Below, in pieces: positions 53,741-64,000 of a DNA stretch of 64,000 nucleotides. A program made the position numbers and the translations under genes. The stretch covers positions 124,001 through 188,000 of the forward strand of contig WPIO01000055.1 of assembly GCA_009760855.2 (NCBI GenBank), in the 5' to 3' direction. Each line of letters opens with the position of its first letter. Position 1 is the stretch's first letter. Below the pieces are notes generated by a model that did not search any database, was not told where the DNA came from, and saw nothing but the letters and a program-made list of their open reading frames with translations. The stretch comes from Cristatella mucedo (taxonomy: Eukaryota; Bryozoa; Phylactolaemata; Cristatellidae).

Positions 53741-53771
53741 GCCGCCGCGGCGGCGGCGGCGGCGGCGGCGG
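53741..53771. repeat. (GCC/GGC)n microsatellite
   Basis: Ten trinucleotide units with one phase change, inside the CpG-rich block. Confidence 0.9.
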
Positions 53772-54708
53772 TGGGTGGGGGCGGGTCTCGCCGAGTGCAG
53801 CGCCCGGGTCGATTAGCCCATAATCGACGCGCTCGCTCGCTGCCTTGACGACAGGATGGAGACGCGACCGGGTTTTCAGGTATCGCTCCATTAGCGAGCG
53901 CCCGAGCGCCGCCGCGGCGGCGGCTGCGCTAGCGGTCGGCCTATGGGAGTTGCTGTTGCGCCGCGCGTCGGCAGAGGGCCGAGGCGGGCTGGGAGAAAAT
54001 CAATGGAAAATTGATTTCTCTTCGGCCGATTTTCCGAGGAGGACGCCATTGCAGAACCAGCCGCGCAGCGAGCACCGGCCGCCAGCGTAAGTGCGCAGGG
54101 CGGCCGCCGCCGCGAATTGGCGCGACTCTCTAATCTACTCCGCACGCAGAGGTGTCGTCGCGCCTCTCTCGCGTGCCACCTCGCGGCGGTTGACGACGAA
54201 TGACCGCTTGAAATCAGACTACCGCCGCTAGCGGGATTATTCGCCGTGCAATAGCGCGGCTTGCACTGGCCGGCGGGACCAGCGACATATCGACGGATTG
54301 CGCGTTTTCCGTAACAGGTATGGCGGCTACTGGACCAGCGGCCTAATGGCATCAGCGATGGACGTATAATGCTGCACTCTCATCATGAAATGGACTGCGT
54401 TAGCGACAGCATGCTGGACCGCAGCAATGCTTTTAGCGGAACCAGGCCGCGGCTCGACGCTGCTGCCCTTTGAAGAGTAAGTCGTGCTGGCGCTGCCGCT
54501 CGCCAAGCGCCGCGCCCAGCCCCCGGGGGACGACGGCCGCACTAAGGTCGCCGAGTCGTCGTGGCCGCGGCGAGCAGCAGCCCGCACGTTCGCGAACGTT
54601 CTGCCAGCTGCGCTCGCCCAGCCGGCGAAGTGCACCGCGCTGCGCGCGCGCTGACGGCCAGCCGCGAGCCGCGCCCCCACCCACCGACATAGGAGTCGGT
54701 GTTTGGGG

Positions 54709-54751
54709 CGGTGACAGTGACAGTGGCAGTGGCAGTGGCAGTGGCAGGCAC
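54709..54751. repeat. (GTGGCA)n / (GTGACA) short minisatellite
   Basis: Seven hexamer units of GTGACA or GTGGCA type in a row, inside the CpG-rich block. Confidence 0.85.
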
Positions 54752-55261
54752 TCGCCTTTCGACCCTGCCGCAGTTCGGTGAGCCGCGCCGCGGCGGCCGA
54801 CGATTCGCGCTTCGTTCGCTAAAGAGCTCACTTCGCTAACAGCCGCGCGCACGCGCTCATTCATAAGTCCAAGGCGGCTAATCCCCGCAGGAAGGGCCCG
54901 TAGCGCGTGGGTGCTGGCGGGAGGCGGGAAGCACGGATGCGCCGCGTGCTGCGGAGGCGGCGGCTCTTGACCTCCGGCATGCCAACCGCCGGCCCAGCCC
55001 ACTCTGGACGTCGCGCGTGCCGCAACGGCGCGCGCCAGCTAGACTGACGTGGCTGGTCGGTGGAAGCAGCGACGTCCGACAGAGTGGGGGTGGGGGTGGG
55101 TGCAGCCCTGAGGAGTCGCCTGAGCTCCGACTGAGGCTGCACGCTCCGCGCCGCCTCCGGACGCCACGCGCAGCCTAGTGGCGCCGCCACTAGTCGGCGG
55201 CAACCGCGGCGAGCGACCTCGCAGCGACCCCGAACGCGGTGCAAGCATTATGACGTGCGAG

Positions 55262-56590
55262 CGTTACTAGTTACTATTGCGCTCTTCTGCCGGAAATTAG
55301 ACGGGTAGGTGCGTCGCTCTGCGAAGGATGCAGGTTCCGGAAGTTTGAGTGTCGTAAGATAGTCTCGCGTCGCAAGTAACGTCGACGCCACCAGCGCTAT
55401 GGCGGCCGTCTTGGAGCAGAACAACCTCAATTATATATTGTAAAAGTACATATTACTGCAACACACGCACGCACACACACACGCGCACACACGCTCGCAC
55501 ACACACGCACACTCACATGGCTTAACGAACGTAGCGGTGTATGGCCTGGTCTTGAGAGGCATTTTCGCGCTGCGGACGGTCCGATTTCCGGACATTGGCC
55601 ACCGAGGATTCTGCCGCAAATATGCCCAAGTGCTCGTTAACTATGTGCTAACCGCTGCTCTTTGCATCCGAAATAAACTAGTGTTACTAGATAGCAGAAG
55701 TTGCTGGATTATAGACGGCGAAATGTTGTGCACGCATTCTAGAGTCTGCTAGTTAGAGGTAAACTCTCCGAAGCTCGAAATCCGGGCATCTTACATCTAC
55801 TTTGTAAATTTGTTAAAAATGCAACAATATCCCGGCCCTACATCGCTACGTTGAGTATAGGCACACCTTAGTATTAGTCGAACGAGCACAGTAATTTCAA
55901 ACACAGATTTCGATAGTCCTGTTTTATAAGACGGCAGCCGCAGAGCTCATTTGTGGCGGCAGTTAGATGTGGAAAATGGACGCTGTTACAAGCGTCGGCT
56001 TGACATGCCCACCATTTCAATACACCGGCTGTGGCTGACCTGCGGCGTGCCTGCGACGCGCCTGTAATGCGCCATGTTTTCCCCTTTAATACCTAAAACT
56101 GTTCACGCGGAAAAGAAACGATGGCGACCTCTAAACTAGAATTTTCTATTTCTGGTTCGTGGAAATATCGGCCTCGGCGAATGTACCTTGGTTGGGAGCG
56201 AGGCCAGCTATCGCGGTGCCAGCGGCTTGTCGTAATCCTGCAGAGTAGCGTTTGCCCTTGTCTACTGCTTGGACGGCGCTCTGCTTGCAGCTGCCCAGCT
56301 GCCACGTCACGAGCGCTCTGGCTTCCGATGTCCAGCCTGCCTGCCTTGCGAAGCAGTGGCTTCCAGACTTTGTGCAATGACCAGTAGCCGAATTCGCTCG
56401 CACGCCCATCCTGCTGTTCTGGTTGACTCTTCGGAGGAAGATGCCCGCCATAGGTGGCTGGTTGTTGAAGTTCTCCGGTCGCTTGGTGGGCCGTCGTCAC
56501 CGATCATTTTCAATAGCTGAGACTCGCTAGCGAAGACGCCAGTTTCTGCCTGCTGTCGCACAACGGAGCTGCCATATTCCGGGGCCCTCA
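55262..56590. other. Intergenic, nothing recognised
   Basis: Includes a short impure (CA)n at 55464-55505. No coding frame with recognisable motifs was seen. Confidence 0.45.
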
Positions 56591-56594
56591 ATTC

Positions 56595-56761
<167 letters not shown>

Positions 56762-57421
56762 AACAAACGCTCGCCGTCCTCCAGCTAGTGCACAGGTCTG
56801 CCTTTGGCTGCTGCTGTCTTTCACATGCAGCAGAAAAAAATTGTCTTTGCGTGTCTTCCACTCCGGACTCTCGCTCATCGGAGGCGGCAAGCTTCTGCCC
56901 GGACGGGAAACGAATGCCTAAGCAAGGCCCTGATTGGCAGGATTGAACGACGATCCCGGTGTTTCGATTTCTCCCAGATGCTGTAAGCTGTTGCCATTCT
57001 CGCGAAGCCGGCGAAGCAAAGGCAATCTCCAGGATAGGCTTGTGCATGCTCCGGTGGGTGCTGCGACGGTTCGGGGTCAGAGGGCACGTGCATGGATGCG
57101 TGCATGCACGCGCGAGCTCGCTCATGCATGCATGCTCGTGGACGGTGAGCTTGTGTCCGTGCATGCAAACGAAAATACACTCATCGTTGCGAATGGGAGT
57201 GTGGCAGCTTTTGCGGCTGAAAAGCTAGGCTACAAGCGCAGCACTCGTTATGACGCTAGACTCAGCCGACATGCGACGAATACAGGTGAAGCTCAGAACC
57301 TTTGAACCATGGGGCAATCGACTTGTAGGAGCAGTACTAATGAGCCTCCGCCGCGCAGGTATGCCGACAGGAGCAGAACACGACAGCAACAAAGGACTCC
57401 CATAACGTAAGACTAGTTCAC

Positions 57422-57577
57422 ATCCATAATGAAGTAGAGAAGTCGGTTCGACAGCAAGGGAGGTTCGCAGGCTTCCAGAGCCAGCCATGGCATACAGCAA
57501 TGCGTGTACATCGTCCAGAGCATCGCCTTTTCCTTGCCCGATTCGAACTCTTGAGTGAACTCTTGGTTGGCTCAAAG
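57422..57577 (-). CDS. Candidate unidentified terminal exon
   Basis: A minus-strand frame between TGA and TAG (52 codons) reads EFTQEFESGKEKAMLWTMYT, then MPWLALEACEPPLLSNRLLY and FIMDVN. It has a helix-rich, HEAT-repeat-like composition. I do not recognise it. An AG acceptor ('gaggctttgag') precedes it but the pyrimidine tract is poor. It may be chance. Confidence 0.25.
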
Positions 57578-57913
57578 CCTCGAGCACAGCTTCCTGAGCT
57601 TAAATGGCTGGATATTTCAGGGCTTCCGCTTTCCTGCCGCCAAACCATAGATTATCGCATAGTCGGTTCAGAGCCGTTGTAATGCAGAAACTGAGAATAT
57701 TAAATATCTCGGCAGCAATAATCTTGCGGGTCTAGCTCATCGCACAGTTTCAGTAAGTACACGTGCCTGGAGTGTGCATGCAAAGTCGACACGTCCAGGC
57801 ACAATATACAATGCTTGCGCACTCGACTGCAGGCTCAGCATCCGAGAGGCTCTTCGTATCTCCCCTACTCACTCGCAATCTTTTGGCACGAGTAAAAAAG
57901 TAAAGTAAAGCAT

Positions 57914-58050
57914 TGCCGATTCAACGGTCTCTTTTATTTGGCAGCAGAAAAGCCGCGATGATAGCTTTTGCTCAACTTTCGGCTGGCAGTAAGGAACTGC
58001 CTGCAGCAAGACTCAAACCTATGAGTTGAGCTGTGATTTGAGATCCTCTT
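57914..58050 (-). mobile_element. Old diverged SINE
   Basis: The plus strand has 'gccgattcaacggtctcttt', 'ggctggcagtaaggaactgc' and 'gcaagactcaaacctatgag', in the order of the SINE body and B box, but heavily substituted. Confidence 0.5.
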
Positions 58051-58252
58051 AGTGCTGGGCCAGGACCCCGGGATGTGGGAGGTACATCCGGAAAATGGCC
58101 ACGAGCCTTGTGCCTCTATTTTTCGAATGCACGAGGCATGAGGTGAGATCTAAATGTTTGGTGTTGAGCTGAGTTTGCATTGAGTGAGGTAGCGTCCAAC
58201 GATTGGTATCCCTGTGCAAGCGTTTGCCTCAAGCTTCTTTAGAAAAGTTCTA

Positions 58253-58370
58253 CCTGATTTAACAGCCTCCTTTTGTATAGTGGCGGAAGAGCCTTAGTAG
58301 AGGCTATCACCGCCCCTTGCAGCGGCAATATAGGATCGCCCACAGCTCGTGATTCGTATCAGCGACATCG
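58253..58370 (-). mobile_element. Truncated tRNA-derived SINE
   Basis: 'acctgatttaacagcctcct', 'aggctatcaccgccccttgc', 'cggcaatataggatcgccca' and 'gtgattcgtatcagcgac' follow the SINE body to just past the B box. The A-box part is absent. Confidence 0.7.
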
Positions 58371-58889
58371 CGATAGAGAGGGGGAAGAGCAGCACTAGCC
58401 TTCTGCTAGTTCTTGGTCGTCCCCATTGTTGCCCATTTTCTTCACTGCCATCGTCATAAATCGAAATCGCAATCTTCTGCCCCCTTTCATCGACACTGCT
58501 GAGGCACAGGACTCGGATAAGAGAACTGGTCTGCCGAAAGGGCACACACAGTTTTGGCATACACATATTAAGCAGGCAGGGCAGTTGGCAGGCAGCGTTG
58601 TATACACAAGCAGTTCTTCTTGATGAACGAGCACAAGTCTGGTGCCTCACTTGCTCGGATGCTGCAGTGGCTGCCGGCATTTCCACACATTTCCAGCTCG
58701 AACTGACGCAGGCTCGGGCTGCCCGGAGGCGGGGTGCCGGGGGTGTGTGCCGGGGGGGGGGGGAAGAGGAGGGGTAGGGGTAGTGGCAGCGGCAGCACAG
58801 GGAGCTAGCACAGGACGCCTTGTCTTGCTAGGCCCGCCCGAGGTGTCAGGCCGGTTCTTGCACTCGCATGCGTCAGCCTGCACATTGTA

Positions 58890-59095
58890 GCCCCAGTCGA
58901 ATCCCTCATGAGGGGCACTAAATGCTTGTCGGGGCGGCTCAACTGCATCATCAGCAGCGGCAGCAGTAGCCGCTTGAACTTGCTCAAGGAGATAGCTATC
59001 CCTCCCCTGCTAGCGACTGTCGAGCCCCTTTGCAGATAGTCTTGCAGTGCGCCAAGCAGACCATTCCAGCCAGTGTGCAGAGCCGACAACTCTAG
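58890..59095 (-). CDS. Candidate unidentified internal exon
   Basis: A minus-strand frame reads LSALHTGWNGLLGALQDYLQ, later ISLSKFKRLLLPLLMMQLS and RPDKHLVPLM. It is leucine-rich and helical in character. A possible acceptor ('gacggcctag') precedes it. No convincing donor was found. It could belong to the same minus-strand gene as 57422-57577, but I cannot identify it and it may be chance. Confidence 0.25.
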
Positions 59096-59584
59096 GCCGT
59101 CCGACGAGGCAGAGAATATCCAGCAATGCAGAAAAACGAAAAAGACACAGCATTCGAATTCACGAAAACTGCGTAATTTAAACGCTGCCATGTAATGGGC
59201 AGCAGCAGCAGCAGCAGCGCCGAGCCGTACCCGAGGAACAGCCGCTTGCTCTGCTCTAGAATTTGCCGGCTTCTCATCGCTGTTCTGCTTCCTGCTCCCG
59301 TGCAGGGATGCTCCTCGATCGTCCCTGATCGGTGGCTGACTTGGGCTCTGCATGCCTTCGCTTTCCTTTCCTATCTGGCAGACGTCCGCTGAACAGTATT
59401 GCACGGGCACAGGCCTCGATCTCGTGCGAGATGCAGAGAGAATAGCCTGCTGTCGAGCGTGCCGCTCTGGCAGTCCCCCCTGATGGCCGCCCTCGCCGAT
59501 TTGGAGGGACTTTACGGGCTGCACTGCTTGATCTGAGGGGCCTATCAAGCGGCATTCCGGCTGCGAGGGATGCAGCTAGTATGT

Positions 59585-59719
59585 ACCTACTCCCTGTGCG
59601 TGCATGGGTGTATGCATGGGTGCATACATGCGTACATTGGTGCATGCATTGGTGCATGAGTGGGTGCATGCCTGGGTATGTGCCTTGGTGCACCTGCATG
59701 TGCTTGCGCGCGTGTGTGC

Positions 59720-59758
<39 letters not shown>

Positions 59759-59790
59759 TGTGTGTGTGTATGCACGTGCTTGCGCGCATG
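59585..59790. repeat. Degenerate TGCATGGG-type minisatellite plus (TG)n
   Basis: Irregular 8-12-bp units built on 'gcatgggtg' and 'tgcattggtgcatg' from 59595 to 59715, then a (TG)n tract of about 65 bp with a few interruptions. Confidence 0.85.
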
Positions 59791-60054
59791 TGTAAGTGCC
59801 ACTTGAGTGTTGCTACCCATCGATTGGGCTGCTTGTCTTCGGTCGCATTCATGCAGCTGTTTGGGAAATAGCCGGGCTCTTGTGTAAACTATTTGTTGGT
59901 CTGAATTCTACAGCTGCCTCTCTGAGAGCTGGCTGAGAGCTGTGGATGCTGAGAGTGGAGTAGAGCACTGCTCTGCTGCAGTTACCATGGCAGCACGATG
60001 GATTGAGGTCAACTCCCAGCACCCAGCATTGCCAGCACGCCCAGCGCCTTGTAG

Positions 60055-60080
60055 GGAGGAGGAGGAGGAGGAGGAGGAGG
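60055..60080. repeat. (GGA)n microsatellite
   Basis: Eight GGA units without interruption. Confidence 0.9.
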
Positions 60081-60610
60081 TACACCCTGCACCTTTAGGG
60101 GCTGCAACCCCTCAGGTTTGCCGAGCAAAACTCCTGCATCCCTCGACAGCCACTGCCAAATGACTGTTGCTAAAGGAAAGCTTACCTATTCCCTGATGGC
60201 ACAGCAAAATACTGCAGGACCGAGGGCATTCGTTGGCTGTCGTCCTGCTTGCAACTACCTGCCTTTGTGTCTCCTTGCTGACCGGAAGGCACAAACGTGC
60301 CAACACCCGAGACCAGCTCTGGTGCATGTGTAGTTATGCAGGCAGCGGTGCAGGACTTCTTAAAGGCTTGTTCTGGTTGCTCGTTCATAGTAGTTTGTTT
60401 GCTCTCAGGCTTGCCGGCAGAGGAATGCATGCTGAAGACGATGGTTGGCGCATTGTCACCGAACTCCCAGAGAGGCTAGTCTTGCATTCGAGTATGTCTG
60501 GTAGCATGCAGCATACATGAAAAGATCCTCTGTGTGTTCATTGCACACGTCCTTAGACAAATTTAGCATCATGTTTAAGTGCAGATAGAATAAATAATAA
60601 TAATAAATAA

Positions 60611-60779
60611 ATCCTAGCTGATTAAGCAGCCTCTTTTTGTACATCGACAGAAGAGTCTTTACGGCTATCACCACCGCTTGCAGTGGCGATAAAGGATCGC
60701 CCACGACAGGTATCGAACCCACGACCTCGGGACCGAGGTCGGGAAAGCAACCACCTTACCCAGTGTGCCATCGCAGCTC
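60611..60779 (-). mobile_element. tRNA-derived SINE, full length
   Basis: The plus strand starts with an 'aataaataaa' tail, then 'tcctagctgattaagcagcc', 'ccgcttgcagtggcgataaa', the variable arm 'gacctcgggaccgaggtc' and 'agtgtgccatcgcagctc'. Confidence 0.9.
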
Positions 60780-61027
60780 ACCAAGAATAGCAGGTCTCAC
60801 GTCTGTGCCAACTTGGAGATGCCGCCACCGAGGCTAACAATTCAGCAGATAGAGCTGGATAGACAGAGCCTAAGCGTACTAAGTGTGGCGTGCCTGGCTA
60901 CAGTCACAGATTGAAACGAACTGCAATAGCCTTTCCCTGTCCACCTTAGGATGACCATCAGCTGGACTCTCGTGGTGCAGCTATTAAGCTAAAAGCTTGG
61001 CAATGGCAACAGCAGAGGCATCGGGTG

Positions 61028-61142
61028 TGTGAGCAAGCCTAACGAGCAAATGTAAAGCGCCTAGAAAGAAATTGAGTTCTCTGAGGGTGCTTTATCAAGT
61101 GTATTACTATTATTAATATTAATATTATTATTATTATTATCA
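61028..61142 (+). mobile_element. LINE family A 3'-end-only insertion
   Basis: 'caaatgtaaagcgcctagaa', hairpin with GGTGCTTT arm, and a long ATT/AATATT tail. Confidence 0.85.
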
Positions 61143-61179
61143 TGCAGTGATGAAGAGTTATATCTCCCAAAATAATTTA

Positions 61180-61830
61180 TCCCTATGCGTCATGAATTAT
61201 CATTCACATAACAAGAACAGATGGAGCCATGGCAGTGGAGCTTAACAAAAAAATTGCAAGGTCAACTATAATTAAATGTAGCAACAGTTTTGGTTTTGAT
61301 CATCTGACATCCTTGAACTATCAAGGTCACGGTCTCTGTCTTAATATCCCAAACAATAGAATCAATGAAAAATCAACTGATTCAAAAGCTAAATATTATA
61401 AAAAACTTCAAGAGCCTCAACTTATGCAGGAAATTTAGCAATTTATGTAACCAATTTAGAAAGATAGATAAAAGAATTAAGATATTAATTAATAATGCAT
61501 GAAGCAGAATATCAAGTTTGTGAATGCTTGAAGACATGTGTAGCACTACTGACCGTACATGCACCATCAGTTTTAATCATCACCCCATTGCATGTAGAAA
61601 GAAGCCAAACTCAAAATCCAAATTTGACGTTGGTCGGTTGGATATTGGTTGAGTTATGGAATTTAGGAACGTTAAAAAAATGACTTCTGGGGAAAAGCTT
61701 CAACGAAAGCAAGAGAGGATCTCAAAGCATGAAAATCGATGTAACGAAGCCCAATTAACTTGAAAAATGTATACGATGGTTAAAGTATGCAAATCAATTC
61801 TTAATCAAATATTAAATTAACTATTTCACA
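61180..61830. other. A/T-rich island of unknown origin
   Basis: Markedly more A/T-rich than neighbouring DNA. Short open frames on + (61229-61438, 61495-61683) contain Lys/Asn/Ile-rich text such as SKAKYYKKLQEPQLMQEI. I recognise no family. The composition suggests an unrelated insertion or an old mobile element. Confidence 0.4.
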
Positions 61831-62084
61831 TTGATCGGATCCCGATCAGTGGAGTGTGACATTTGCCATGCACCAGGGCAGGCTGTTTACAAAAGGGGTG
61901 GTCATTCTAAAGGCCAGCTTTCAGAGCATTCCGGTAATGGCAGCATATTGGGGGATGGGAGAGTCCCGGGGTCTTATTAAATAGTGCAGGTCCCAAGAGT
62001 GCATATATTTGAAGGGAGAGCATTATTTTCGTGACGCATAGCACCGACGCACTGACCTAGCTTGCCCTCATCAACCCCCTCTTG

Positions 62085-62375
62085 TAATGTATCTCCGTCT
62101 GTAACTCCACAAAGTCATAAAGACCATGTGGGTGTTACGAAGGAAAGTTTTGTATAGTGCACTCACAGCCTAAGCGGCTTTCGGTACGAATTCGGTAGCC
62201 AACAGACTTCGTCTCGTGCAAAAAGAGAAAGTGGGAAGCATAGCAGAGTCGGGAGAGCAGTTGAGGTAGTGAGTAGCATGGAAGTAGCGGCTCAGGACCG
62301 CTGGAAAGGATGAGCCATAGTCGACAGCAGGAGAGTAGTTGTCGTTGTGCAAGAATTGTGGAAGCGAGTTCTACA
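62085..62375 (-). mobile_element. LINE family B 3' copy
   Basis: The plus strand begins 'tgtatctccgtctgtaactc', then 'gactcacagcctaagcggc'-like text and 'gaattcggtagccaacagac'. It ends 'gcaagaattgtggaagcgag', the exact reverse of the family 3' region. Confidence 0.85.
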
Positions 62376-62379
62376 GTTT

Positions 62380-63885
62380 GTTGTGAGTAATGAAAGCTTT
62401 AAGTACTCGGTCAGTGTTCTTACGGTCAGCTTACTGCCTTAGTGCCCTGGACATTTTATTTTTAGACTAATAATATCCGATTAATATTTTAGACTTTGAT
62501 TTTTCTTGGGTTTGGGCTTTTACATCATTTGATCGGGATCTGTAAATGGTGCTTTTAGGACCTTGACAGCTGTCAGTGTGCCTAAACAGATCTTGGTTAA
62601 TAACGGCTTAAATGTAAACTTAATCCCCTTCATATCCCGCGAATCGTCTAGAATAATCTTTCACAAACTGATTCCCAATGAATAAGCCCTCTTAAAGCAG
62701 ACCAGGAAGAAACAGCGATTTACTAACTGCCGATGGCTATGATGAGTAAAAATATGGAAGACCGACTTTCAGGCCAATAAACTATAACCGGAGTTCAATC
62801 GATTCAGAGGCAATGGCTCTCTTAGAGGTTCGCCAGTGGCTGCAGCTTACATGAGACAGCTAACGATAGGTCTCACTTAAAACAATGCCTCAGCACTTCC
62901 GGTTGCATCAGAGAGAAAGGTGGTTTACAGCAATCCGTGTAAACATATGTATGGAAAGTAACAAAATCAGAAATTGCATAGAGTGGCCGATCCCACCTGA
63001 GCCCCTTTGATGCTATCAGGTTTATAGTGACCTTTGGTTGTACTGTTAATTAGTACATTCTGAAAGGATTCCATGCTTCTTTTGAGAGCCACTGTGGTCT
63101 CCATTTCGGGCTCAGTAGTTGCTATTTTCTAAACTCAAATGAGAAAATCTCCACCGGGTCTATGTTTAGCGAAAGCTTTTAATAACTTGGTCGAGGGACT
63201 GCTTCCGGTGTGAATATCTCTTAAAAATAGTTTTCCAAATCTTGTTCAGGTCATTTGCCAAGCACTGCAGCTTCAGATTGCTTTTATAACACGTGCGTCG
63301 TTTGAAAGACAGCGGTTTTCTATTATGTTTTCCCTGGGCATGCATCCCTTTGCAGAGTTTGCTTAGTCGAGTCGGGGGGGGGGGAGGGAGACGGAAGTCA
63401 AACCCTGCCGATGAGCGGTCGAGAGATGCAGCTTTTTCAGTGTGAGGCTAAAGAGACTTGTAAGAAGCTTTGATTCGCAGACCAGCCTCAAGGCTCATCA
63501 CTGCAGCAGCCACTGTACACGTGATTGCCTTTGCCTGAGCCATTGCACGTTGACCAATCTCCATTAGCAAATGGCTGCCCATAATGCCCCTGTTACCACA
63601 GCGTCACCATTCTTGCTAAATTAATAGCAGTGTGAATGCTATTAGGGTGACCGATACTTGGGGATGACCTATGCCTGACCGATGCTTGCATGATGCCCAC
63701 CCAATCAGCATGGAGGCATCACCTGGTGTGGCAAAGCTCCAATGATTGACTGATCCTCTGCTGTGCCCTGGGGGGGGGGGGGCTCCCAATGTGGTCGTTG
63801 GGAGCATGCTGTGCCAATCTGTGCCAGTCTGTGCCGTTTATGCAGTCGGTAGCCTGTGCAAACGTGCATGTGCGTGTGCGGCGCA
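62380..63885. other. Intergenic, nothing recognised
   Basis: G-runs occur at 63376-63384 and 63771-63781. No gene, SINE or LINE was identified. Confidence 0.45.
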
Positions 63886-63887
63886 CG

Positions 63888-63889
<2 letters not shown>

Positions 63890-63969
<80 letters not shown>
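63890..63969. repeat. (TG)n microsatellite
   Basis: About 39 nearly perfect TG units close to the right edge of the window. Confidence 0.95.
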
Positions 63970-63971
<2 letters not shown>

Positions 63972-64000
63972 TGCATGGGTGAGTGACAGATAAGCAGGCA

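Larger units (their letters stand above)
53160..55260. promoter_or_regulatory. CpG-rich block, candidate promoter or first exon of an unseen gene
   Basis: About 2.1 kb of strongly GC-rich sequence with dense CpG, unlike all flanking intergenic DNA. It contains an inverted repeat (TCCCGATGCGC at 53259-53269 and GCGCATCGGGA at 53300-53310), a GGC repeat and a GTGGCA repeat. Open frames on both strands (for example 53488-53823 and 54433-55002) are composition-driven and show no protein motif. I cannot tell which direction a transcript would run. Confidence 0.5.

Noticed and set aside
53488-55244. Several 100-190-codon frames in the CpG-rich block
   Set aside because: They overlap on both strands, are driven by GC composition, and carry no recognisable domain.

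Overview
This is nuclear DNA of an invertebrate animal. The evidence is split genes with GT-AG introns, non-LTR retrotransposon (LINE) relics with ATT-type tails, tRNA-derived SINEs, long microsatellites and isolated CpG-rich stretches. I cannot fix the phylum from the sequence. The mitochondrial EF-Tu carries a 40-residue C-terminal extension, of the kind reported for arthropod and nematode EF-Tu, which is only a hint.

Three conserved genes fill the first 39.5 kb, and all reconstruct with consistent splice phases. (1) The 3' part of a PUS7 / TruD-family tRNA and mRNA pseudouridine synthase gene lies on + (six exons, 1039-14837); its upstream exons, including the catalytic Asp, lie left of the window. 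(2) A complete nine-exon DDX20 / Gemin3 DEAD-box helicase gene lies on - (30051-19995; 876 aa). (3) A complete two-exon mitochondrial elongation factor Tu gene (TUFM) lies on + (30213-39470; 480 aa). PUS7 and DDX20 converge tail to tail. DDX20 and TUFM are head to head with only 161 bp between start codons, so they probably share a bidirectional promoter. All three act in RNA biology: RNA modification, SMN-complex snRNP assembly and mitochondrial translation.

The rest is repeat-dominated. LINE family A (CR1/L2/Rex1-like; 3' end a conserved hairpin plus ATT repeats) has about two dozen copies. Its best copies are at 24496-25857, 45985-47200 and 48077-49306. LINE family B (related reverse transcriptase, ACATT-type tail) has about eight copies. 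A SINE of about 170 bp with a Leu/Ser-tRNA-like head has about eight good copies and several decayed ones. A diverged satellite with a period near 171 bp sits between the PUS7 and DDX20 3' ends (about 16.8-19.9 kb) and is itself interrupted by LINEs. Nested insertions in both directions show that the SINE and LINE A were active over overlapping periods.

From 39.5 kb to the right edge I find no recognisable gene. A CpG-rich block (53160-55260) may be the promoter or first exon of an unseen gene. Two minus-strand stretches near 57.5 and 59.0 kb read like protein but could not be identified.
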